64,000 bases of DNA from an uncultured Siphonobacter sp. GTDB lineage: Bacteria; Bacteroidota; Bacteroidia; Cytophagales; Spirosomataceae. Position numbers and translations under genes: made by a program. Where the stretch lies: contig CAJYIW010000017.1 in the NCBI GenBank assembly GCA_913775095.1, positions 1 through 64,000 on the forward strand. Direction: 5' to 3'. Shown here one piece after another: positions 18,309-25,362 of the stretch; positions within the stretch are counted from its first letter, which is position 1, and each line of letters opens with the position of its first letter. Below the pieces are notes generated by a model that had not been told where the DNA came from, made no database searches, and worked only from the letters and a program-made list of their open reading frames with translations.

Positions 18309-18356
18309 AATACGAAGGCCTGAGACTGGTTTTAACCAGTCTCAGGCCTTCGTATT
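18309..18356. terminator. 48-bp near-perfect palindrome after the SDR gene
   Basis: Two perfect 23-bp arms (18309-18331 and 18334-18356) are separated by only TT. The arms include GGCCTGAGACTGGTT and its complement. The element lies 47 bp past the SDR stop. It has no U-run on the minus strand, so it may work as a factor-dependent or bidirectional terminator or an mRNA end-protecting hairpin rather than a standard intrinsic terminator. Confidence 0.6.
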
Positions 18357-18403
18357 GAAGCTCTTTAGAAATTTTGAAAAACTTCGAACGGCAATTATAG
18401 TCT

Positions 18404-19405
18404 TTAAGGATGTCCCCCTCCACCGGCGGCTCCAAAGATCTGTCCGGTCGAATAACTACCCGAGTTATCCGCTAACTGAACAAAAATAGAAGCCAGTTCC
18501 GCGGGTTGACCCGCACGGCCCAGGGGTGTATCGCCACCAAACTTAACCAGTTTATCGGGCTCCTGTCCGCCACAAACCTGCAGGGGAGTCCAGACCGGAC
18601 CCGGAGCTACACCATTAACCCGGATGCCTTTCGGACCTAGTTGTTTGGCTAAAGACTTGACATAAGCCACATTCGCCGCTTTCGTCTGAGCATAGTCAAA
18701 AAGATTTTCGGAAGGATCGTAGGCTTGTACGGATGTGGTAGCAATAACACAGGATCCTGGCTTCAGGTGCGAAAGGGCCGCTTTCGTAATCCAAAATGGA
18801 GCGTAGATGTTGGTTTTCATGGTGGCATCAAAACTTTCCTCGCTAATATCCAGAATGGACATATTGCTCTTCTGATACCCGGCATTATTCACCAGAATAT
18901 CCAGTCCGCCCAGTTGTTTGACGGCTTCATCCACTAATTTTTTGCAAAAGGCCTGATCCGTAATGTCTCCGGGTATTGCTACCGCTTTTCTTCCCTCGGC
19001 CTTAATCAGAGCGACTACTTCTTTGGCGTCACTTTCTTCCGCAGGAAGGTAATTAATGGCTACATCGGCTCCTTCCCGGGCATAGGCAATCGCCGCTGCT
19101 CTGCCAATACCCGAGTCGCCGCCCGTGACGAGTGCTTTCCGTCCCGCCAGTCTATTGCTGCCTTTGTATGATTTTTCGCCATGATCGGGGACGGGGCTCA
19201 TCTTGGAGGCTAAGCCCGGATGTGGCTGCGTTTGCTTTTGATAGGGTGGTTGAGGATATTTCCCTCTGGGATCTTCCAAAGGTTTCACTTCCAGGTTGTT
19301 TTCCATCGTATTTTTAGCACTAAGCGGTGCACTGATCGCCAGGGTTGATACCGTAGCTCCCAGTCCTTTCACCAGGTTACGTCTTGAGATATTCGTTGTT
19401 TTCAT
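18404..19405 (-). CDS. Tat-exported short-chain dehydrogenase/reductase
   Basis: SDR-family oxidoreductase of 333 residues. The start at 19405 is chosen because it begins MKTTNISRRNLVKGLGATVS, a twin-arginine signal; 28 upstream in-frame residues lack export character. The SDR core follows: cofactor loop TGGDSGIG (94-101), NNAG (173-176), catalytic Ser225 and Y238-x3-K242 (in FDYAQTKAANVAY). The conserved linker (KYPQPPYQKQTQPHPGLASK and MSPVPDHGEKSYKGSNRL) marks the YghA/YhdF-like group. A second, cytoplasmic member of this group is encoded at 59053-59955. The Tat signal implies that the protein is exported already folded with NAD(P), which is unusual for an SDR. Its substrate is unknown. 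Confidence 0.9.
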   Translation of the reverse strand: MKTTNISRRNLVKGLGATVSTLAISAPLSAKNTMENNLEVKPLEDPRGKYPQPPYQKQTQPHPGLASKMSPVPDHGEKSYKGSNRLAGRKALVTGGDSGIGRAAAIAYAREGADVAINYLPAEESDAKEVVALIKAEGRKAVAIPGDITDQAFCKKLVDEAVKQLGGLDILVNNAGYQKSNMSILDISEESFDATMKTNIYAPFWITKAALSHLKPGSCVIATTSVQAYDPSENLFDYAQTKAANVAYVKSLAKQLGPKGIRVNGVAPGPVWTPLQVCGGQEPDKLVKFGGDTPLGRAGQPAELASIFVQLADNSGSYSTGQIFGAAGGGGHP

Positions 19406-19674
19406 GACTTCAAATGGGTGTATCAGGGAACAGAATGTGAGATAAAATCCGGGGTTTTCCCGGCTGGCTTTCTCTATCCAATCCATCAATGAATAGTTGA
19501 GAACTATAGGTATTCAGTAAAAAAGCTAGCCAATGAAAAATACGATTCATGTTTTGTTGTATAATTTTGTTTATGTTAACTAACATTGGAATTAGTTACC
19601 CCATTGAATACATGTGAGAAAAATGGTAGTTTTATAAACCATCGGTACCTCTCTACTCTATACCCTATTCTGCA

Positions 19675-21324
19675 ATGACCTTGCCGCTCCAACGCAGTGT
19701 TCTGCTTGTCCTGTTCATGCTGACCAGTAGTACTATTCATGCTCAGACCCGCTCCCTGACTGTTACCAAACGGTATTTGAACCTGCCCGTCAGTCAGTCC
19801 CAGCCCCGGACGGCCCTTCAGTTGGAGACTTCCGGCCGGGCTAAGCAATCGTTTAACATTCGCTTAGCCAGGGGTAAGCCCGACTATTGGGTATTCTACG
19901 ATGTATCGGGCCTGGCTGGAAAAACACTGAAGATTCGTTCCGATAGTAACCCCGAGGGCCTGAACCAGATCTACCAGGATGACCAGATTCACGGACAGGA
20001 TTCTCTATACCGGGAGAAAAACCGTCCACAATACCACTTTACTACCCGCCGGGGCTGGATTAACGATCCTAACGGGATGATCTTTTACGAGGGAGAATAT
20101 CATCTTTTCTACCAGCATAATCCTTACGAACGCGAATGGGAAAACATGTCCTGGGGTCATGCCGTCAGTAAAGACATGGTTCACTGGGAAGAGTTACCCA
20201 CGGCCCTGCAACCCGACGAGATGGGAACCATGTTTTCAGGATCAACGGTCATCGATTATGAAAACACGGCGGGATTTAACCGGGGAAACCAACCCGCCAT
20301 GATTGCCTTCTTTACGGTGGATACGCCCGAAAAACAGGTGCAGTGTATGGCTTACAGTCTGGATAAAGGACGAACGTGGACGAAGTATGATAAAAATCCA
20401 TTAATCGACTCAAAAGTAAAATGGAACAGTAAGGACACGCGTGACCCGAGGGTATTCTGGTATAAACCGGGTCGCCACTGGGTAATGGTTCTTAATGAAC
20501 GGGACGGTCATTCGATTTATACCTCCAGCAACCTGAAACAATGGACGTTTGAGAGTCACCTGACGGGTTTCTGGGAATGTCCTGATCTGTTCGAGCTGCC
20601 CATTGATGGTGATAGGAATCGCACCAAATGGGTCATGTACGGGGCTTCAACCACGTACATGATTGGCACGTTCGACGGTAAAAAGTTTACGCCGGAATCC
20701 GGGAAGCATTCTTACACGCACGGGACCATCTACGCCGCTCAGACCTTTGCCAATATGCCCGCTGGCGACCCTCGCCGCATTCAGATCGGCTGGGGCCGGG
20801 TGCAGCAGCCCGGTATGCCCTTCAATGGCATGATGTTGCTACCCACCGAATTACAGCTGCGAACGACCAGGAATGGTCCCCGTCTGTTTAGTCTTCCGGT
20901 AAAAGAAACCCGGCAACTCTTTACCCCGGCCGGGCACTGGTCATCGCTGAATGAAATGGAGGCCACCGAAAAACTCAAGTCGATTCAATCCCTGGATCGA
21001 TTTCGGTTTACCACCACCCTCCGGTTATCGCATGCCACCAGTGCGGGCATTTCACTGGCTGGTCAGAAAATTCTGGATTATGATTTGAATTTCAACCTGT
21101 TGAATGGAGCTTTTTATTCACCTGAAGAAATGACCAGCATGGAGATCACGGCGGATATCTTCGTAGACCGGACTTCCATTGAAGTATTCGTGAATGGAGG
21201 TCATTACTCCTATTCGCTCGAACGAAAACCTGAATCAGGTAATCAGAAAGGGCTTGAATTCTGGGGAAATCGTATCGAAGTAAAGGATCTTACGCTTTAT
21301 AACGTTAAATCCATCTGGAACTAA
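19675..21324 (+). CDS. GH32 fructan hydrolase (levanase/inulinase/invertase type), exported
   Basis: Glycoside hydrolase family 32 enzyme of 549 residues that cleaves beta-fructosides such as levan, inulin or sucrose. A signal peptide (VLLVLFMLTSSTIHA, cleaved before QTRS) is followed by an extra N-terminal beta domain (about 25-115) and the five-bladed propeller. Catalytic marks are present: WINDPNG at 128-134 (nucleophile Asp131), FSGS at 187-190, RDP at 256-258 (transition-state stabiliser) and ECPD at 301-304 (acid/base Glu301). A C-terminal beta-sandwich ends the protein, with VDRTSIEVFVNGG typical of the family. The gene is divergent from the Tat-exported SDR and has no fructose transporter or SusCD pair beside it, so it seems to act alone here. 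Confidence 0.93.
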   Translation: MTLPLQRSVLLVLFMLTSSTIHAQTRSLTVTKRYLNLPVSQSQPRTALQLETSGRAKQSFNIRLARGKPDYWVFYDVSGLAGKTLKIRSDSNPEGLNQIYQDDQIHGQDSLYREKNRPQYHFTTRRGWINDPNGMIFYEGEYHLFYQHNPYEREWENMSWGHAVSKDMVHWEELPTALQPDEMGTMFSGSTVIDYENTAGFNRGNQPAMIAFFTVDTPEKQVQCMAYSLDKGRTWTKYDKNPLIDSKVKWNSKDTRDPRVFWYKPGRHWVMVLNERDGHSIYTSSNLKQWTFESHLTGFWECPDLFELPIDGDRNRTKWVMYGASTTYMIGTFDGKKFTPESGKHSYTHGTIYAAQTFANMPAGDPRRIQIGWGRVQQPGMPFNGMMLLPTELQLRTTRNGPRLFSLPVKETRQLFTPAGHWSSLNEMEATEKLKSIQSLDRFRFTTTLRLSHATSAGISLAGQKILDYDLNFNLLNGAFYSPEEMTSMEITADIFVDRTSIEVFVNGGHYSYSLERKPESGNQKGLEFWGNRIEVKDLTLYNVKSIWN

Positions 21325-21388
21325 CGCCGCAGAGCTTGTGATGGGGAAAGGGTCTCCCTTGGCTGATGGGCTTTTGACCGAGAAATTC

Positions 21389-21667
21389 TTATAGAGATCG
21401 GGTTTTTCGCAGGAAGAGAATAATCAGGATGATGCATTCAATGCCATACACACACAGCAGGGCCCGGATGTAAGGCATATCATCCGCATTCGAATAATAG
21501 TATAAACCTACCGTAACGAGAAAACAGGCAAAGACCGTCAGAGGAGCTTTCCAGGTGGGACGCTTGGGCGATTGAAGCACATTAATCGCGTATACAAAGA
21601 GTAAGGATTGAACAAGAATGAAAACGAATAAGCTAACAACTGAGCCGAGCTGGTATAAAAAATTCAT
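21389..21667 (-). CDS. Small membrane protein of unknown function
   Basis: Protein of 92 residues with three predicted transmembrane helices (about 8-30, 39-58 and 68-86) and a positively charged end (LRKTRSL). No family recognised. It lies 43 bp downstream of eutC on the same strand and could share its transcript, but nothing in the sequence ties it to ethanolamine use. It is convergent with the GH32 gene. Confidence 0.6.
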   Translation of the reverse strand: MNFLYQLGSVVSLFVFILVQSLLFVYAINVLQSPKRPTWKAPLTVFACFLVTVGLYYYSNADDMPYIRALLCVYGIECIILIILFLRKTRSL

Positions 21668-21710
21668 GCAGGAAACGTAACGACACGCGTAAAAGTAATA
21701 CAGGGAGCAT

Positions 21711-22484
21711 TTATTTCAGAGATTCGGTTCCCGGAGGGAAATCATCCTTTAGTGAAATTCCGCTGATCTCTAACCGGAATGCCTGGTCAACCAGAGCCAG
21801 TAACTGATCAATCGCCCGGGCTACGGACAGTCCCTGCGGGCGAATGTTGGAAATGCAGTTGCGACGTTCATCCGTCAACCCAGGCTTCGGAGCGTAGGTA
21901 AGATAGATGCCCATGCTGTCAGAAGCACTCAGTCCCGGACGTTCGCCAATGAGTTGGACCACCATTCGGGCCCGAAGTAAAGTCCCGATCTCATCGGACA
22001 GAGCCACCCGGGCCTGCTGAGCCAGCATCAGGGGAGCAAAGGTGTAGCCTCGGGCACGAGCCTGTTCTTGAAACGAAGCCACCATCGGCCAGGCCTGCGT
22101 ATTTACCGCCGAAGCCGATAAGCCATCGGCAATGATGATAACCAGATCGGAAGAATTTGATGCAAGGGCTTCTAAGGCCGACCGGGAATCTGCCCGGAGA
22201 CTTCGACCCAGATCGGGCCTTTTGAGGTATTCGTCGCGATCGCTGGCTTTACTATGCAGAAGGAGAAAAGGGAGGGAATTTTCCTGAAATTTTTCGATGA
22301 AAAAGGGAGTATTCAGTGAAGAATAAACGGCGTCCTTCGCGTGAGCATGAGCCAGTCTGAACGCCAGTGATTCGCGTAAAGGAACCGACACCCCCGTTCG
22401 GCCCAGAGCAATGCGGGCCTGTGTGAACGTTTTCAGTTGCTCCCATTCATCGGGCCGTATGGAATTGTGGCGAAGATCAGTCAT
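21711..22484 (-). CDS. eutC: Ethanolamine ammonia-lyase small (light) subunit
   Basis: Protein of 257 residues recognised as EutC by TQARIALGRTGVSVPLRESL and LAFRLAHAHAKDAVYSS, and by the C-terminal section with YLTYAPKPGLTDERRNCISN. With EutB it forms the adenosylcobalamin-dependent lyase that converts ethanolamine to acetaldehyde and ammonia in the cytoplasm. Its ATG overlaps the eutB stop as ATGA (22481-22484), indicating coupled translation and matched subunit levels. No eut microcompartment shell genes or EutR regulator lie nearby, so this is the minimal, non-compartmentalised type. Confidence 0.95.
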   Translation of the reverse strand: MTDLRHNSIRPDEWEQLKTFTQARIALGRTGVSVPLRESLAFRLAHAHAKDAVYSSLNTPFFIEKFQENSLPFLLLHSKASDRDEYLKRPDLGRSLRADSRSALEALASNSSDLVIIIADGLSASAVNTQAWPMVASFQEQARARGYTFAPLMLAQQARVALSDEIGTLLRARMVVQLIGERPGLSASDSMGIYLTYAPKPGLTDERRNCISNIRPQGLSVARAIDQLLALVDQAFRLEISGISLKDDFPPGTESLK

Positions 22485-23863
22485 GGCTTGAAGAATTGTC
22501 GATACAGTCGTTGAGTCGCTTCGGAAGCGAGTCGTTTTTGATCCGTTCCCATGATTCCCTGTTGCAGGAGCCAGGCTTCAAATTCGGGGGCGGGCCGCAG
22601 TCCCAGCACCCGGCGTAGATACAGGGCGTCGTGAAAGGAAGTGGACTGGTAATTCAGCATGATGTCGTCCGCTCCGGGTACACCCATGATGAAGTTGATT
22701 CCGGCTACGCCCAGCAGGGTTAATAAGGTATCCATGTCGTCCTGATCGGCCTGAGCATGGTTGGTGTAACAAATGTCCATTCCCATGGGCAGACCCAGTA
22801 ACTTGCCACAAAAGTGATCTTCCAGCCCCGCCCGGATGATCTGCTTTCCATCGAAAAGATATTCCGGTCCAATGAAACCCACGACGGAATTAACCATGAA
22901 CGGCTTAAAGTGCCGGGCCACGGCATACGCCCGTACTTCGCAGGTCTGCTGATCGACGCCGTGGTGAGCATTCGAGGACAAGGCACTCCCCTGCCCCGTT
23001 TCGAAATACATGACATTCGAACCAATCGTACCCCGTTTCAGAGATAATCCGGCTTCGTAAGCTTCCTGAAGCAGGGCAAGGGTAATGCCAAAGCTGGCAT
23101 TGGCCCGCTCAGTTCCGGCAATGGACTGAAAGATTAAATCCACCGGAACCTGCTGATTCACCAGCTGAAGTGTTGTCGTTACGTGACTCAGCACGCAGTT
23201 TTGCGTGGGAATATCGAAACGCTGACGTAATTCATCCAGCATGTGCAGTAAACGCGACACCGCCGCCGGACTATCGGTAGCGGGATTGATGCCAATGACC
23301 GCGTCTCCGCTGCCGTACATCAGGCCGTCAAGAACGCTGGCGGCAATGCCCCGGCTATCATCGGTGGGATGATTGGGTTGTAAACGAACCGACAGATGAC
23401 CTCTTAACCCCAGCGTATTTCGAAAACGCGTGATTACCTCACATTTGCGGGCCACCAGAATTAAATCCTGATTTCGCATGAGTTTCGACACGGCAGCGAC
23501 CATCTCGGGGGTCAGGCCGGAACTCATCGAGTTCAGAAGTGACGGCGTGGCTTCGTCGCTCAGCAACCAGTCCCGCAGGTCTCCAACTGTGAAGTGACGA
23601 AAGGAGGCAAAGCTCTGCTCGTCGTGCGTATCCAGAATAAGCCGGGTTACTTCATCACTTTCGTAGGGAATCACCGGTTCTGACAGAAATACGGGTAAGG
23701 GAACGTCCGCCAGAGCCATCTGAGCCGCGATGCGTTCTTGGTACGTCTCGGCCGCCAGTCCCGCCAGCCGATCTCCCGAACGAAGGGGACTCGCTTTGGC
23801 AAGCAACGTTTTCAGGTCGTTAAACCGATACGTGAACCCCCGGATGGTGCATGGATAGCTCAT
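22481..23863 (-). CDS. eutB: Ethanolamine ammonia-lyase large (heavy) subunit
   Basis: Catalytic TIM-barrel subunit of 460 residues, normal for the family. Typical stretches are KANEGDRLAG-like SPLRSGDRLAGLAAETYQER, GSGDAVIGINPATDSPAAVS, GQGSALSSNAHHGVDQQTCE and the C-terminal VAGINFIMGVPGADDIMLNY. It binds adenosylcobalamin together with EutC. It overlaps the upstream permease gene by 4 bp (ATGA at 23860-23863) and eutC by 4 bp, so the three genes form one tightly coupled operon: uptake first, then both lyase subunits. It requires AdoCbl; no cobalamin synthesis or reactivation gene (EutA) is in the window. Confidence 0.96.
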   Translation of the reverse strand: MSYPCTIRGFTYRFNDLKTLLAKASPLRSGDRLAGLAAETYQERIAAQMALADVPLPVFLSEPVIPYESDEVTRLILDTHDEQSFASFRHFTVGDLRDWLLSDEATPSLLNSMSSGLTPEMVAAVSKLMRNQDLILVARKCEVITRFRNTLGLRGHLSVRLQPNHPTDDSRGIAASVLDGLMYGSGDAVIGINPATDSPAAVSRLLHMLDELRQRFDIPTQNCVLSHVTTTLQLVNQQVPVDLIFQSIAGTERANASFGITLALLQEAYEAGLSLKRGTIGSNVMYFETGQGSALSSNAHHGVDQQTCEVRAYAVARHFKPFMVNSVVGFIGPEYLFDGKQIIRAGLEDHFCGKLLGLPMGMDICYTNHAQADQDDMDTLLTLLGVAGINFIMGVPGADDIMLNYQSTSFHDALYLRRVLGLRPAPEFEAWLLQQGIMGTDQKRLASEATQRLYRQFFKP

Positions 23864-25152
23864 AAGGACGAACGAGTCGATTTTTTCTGGAAACGATACA
23901 GGATCAGAATCAGGAATAATCCGCCGAAAAAGAGTAGCGTTAACTGAGCATAAAAATAGGCCATTGCCACCAGAGCCAGCACTGCCAGACCCAGGGCAAG
24001 GGCCGGGAAATAGGGATAGAAAGGAGCCTTAAAGGGTCGGTGCAGGCCGGGTTCCGTCTGCCGCAAGCGAAAGAGTGTCAGCATGCTGAGGACGTAAACG
24101 GTTACCGCTCCGATGGTGGACAGGATGACTAACTTGCTGGTATCTAGCAGTAACAGAGCTAGTATTCCCAGCCCAGCCCCCACTACTAAAGCTACATAAG
24201 GTACCTGACGGCTGGAGCTGACGCTGGCCAGGGAAGCCGGTAAATAGCCCTGCCGGGCCAGGGCAAACATCTGCCGGGAGTAACTGATGATGATGCCGTG
24301 GAACGAAGCAATGAGACCAAACAGACCCACACTGGCAAAGAGCTTGGTCAGGGGATTATCGGCTCCCAAAATCAGTCCAATGGATTCCGGTAAGGGATAA
24401 TCGATGGCGGAAAGATTTTCCCAGGGCGTGAGGCCTCCCACGGTAATCATGACCGCCAGGGCCAGCACGGTCAGGGTAAACAGAGCGGAGATGTAACCTT
24501 TGGCTAAGGCCCACTTCTCGTCCTTGACTTCTTCGGCTACCATGGCAATTCCTTCCAGACAGACAAAGAGCCAGATGGCGAAGGGTAATGCCGCAAATAC
24601 ACCCGACCAGCCAAAGGGAAAAGGATTATGCAGAAAGTTACTCATCTGAAAATGAGGAGCCGCTACGCCAATAAATAACAGAAGTTCGGCAATGGCCAGA
24701 ACCGTCATAATCAGCGAAAACCAGGCCGCCTCCCGGATGCCCAGCAGGTTAATCAGGGTGAACATCACATAGCCCGTAAGGGCCGCCGGAACAATCCCGA
24801 TGTTGGGATAAAGGAAATGAATGTAACTCCCCAGAGCCAGGGCAATGGCGGGCGTAGCGAAAAGAAACTCAATGAGGGTGGCGTATCCGGCAATGATGGC
24901 TCCCCAGCTTCCGAAGGCTTTGAGCACGTAGGCAAAGGGCCCGCCGGCATTCGGAATCGCCGTCGTTAGTTCGGTGAAGCTGAAGATGAAGGTAATATAG
25001 AGAACGGTGATGAGGAGCGTGGCGATTAGTAAACCGACAGTTCCGGCCACTCCCCAGCCTAAATTCCAGCCGAAGTATTCGCCCGAGATGACCAGTCCTA
25101 CGCCAATGGCCCAGACGTGCACAGGACTTAATGCTTTTTTTAATTCTGACAT
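23860..25152 (-). CDS. eat: Ethanolamine permease (APC superfamily)
   Basis: Integral membrane transporter of 430 residues with about twelve hydrophobic segments. It opens with LSPVHVWAIGVGLVISGEYF, then GWNLGWGVAGTVGLLIATLL, characteristic of the ethanolamine permease subgroup of the amino acid-polyamine-organocation superfamily. It should import ethanolamine with protons for the EutBC lyase encoded directly downstream with a 4-bp overlap. It is the first gene of the operon; a 17-bp-arm inverted repeat lies 31 bp upstream of its start. Confidence 0.92.
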   Translation of the reverse strand: MSELKKALSPVHVWAIGVGLVISGEYFGWNLGWGVAGTVGLLIATLLITVLYITFIFSFTELTTAIPNAGGPFAYVLKAFGSWGAIIAGYATLIEFLFATPAIALALGSYIHFLYPNIGIVPAALTGYVMFTLINLLGIREAAWFSLIMTVLAIAELLLFIGVAAPHFQMSNFLHNPFPFGWSGVFAALPFAIWLFVCLEGIAMVAEEVKDEKWALAKGYISALFTLTVLALAVMITVGGLTPWENLSAIDYPLPESIGLILGADNPLTKLFASVGLFGLIASFHGIIISYSRQMFALARQGYLPASLASVSSSRQVPYVALVVGAGLGILALLLLDTSKLVILSTIGAVTVYVLSMLTLFRLRQTEPGLHRPFKAPFYPYFPALALGLAVLALVAMAYFYAQLTLLFFGGLFLILILYRFQKKSTRSSL

Positions 25153-25183
25153 CGTTTCAAATGGTTAAGGGAAGGTATAAAAT

Positions 25184-25249
25184 AAACGAGAAGTATTTAT
25201 CCGAAAGTCCCAATAAAAATTAGGTCTTATGAATAAATACTTCTCGTTT
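25184..25249 (-). promoter_or_regulatory. Inverted repeat between phospholipase C and the ethanolamine operon
   Basis: Perfect 17-bp arms AAACGAGAAGTATTTAT (25184-25200) and its complement (25233-25249) enclose 32 nt. On the minus strand the second arm is followed by the U-rich ATTTTATACC, and the eat start codon is 31 nt further on. It could terminate the phospholipase transcript, act as an attenuator controlling read-through into eat-eutB-eutC, or form an operator. Confidence 0.55.
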
Positions 25250-25362
25250 GTATTAATAATTCAGGAATAATCTTTTGTTACTAATTCGTCTCGCATGACT
25301 GGTTAGTCAGGCATTGCTAACCTTCGACTAACGAACAACTAAGAACCAATAACTCTCCGTAA

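Noticed and set aside
21711-25152. Ethanolamine microcompartment locus
   Set aside because: Only permease, EutB and EutC are present; there are no shell, aldehyde dehydrogenase or EutR genes.
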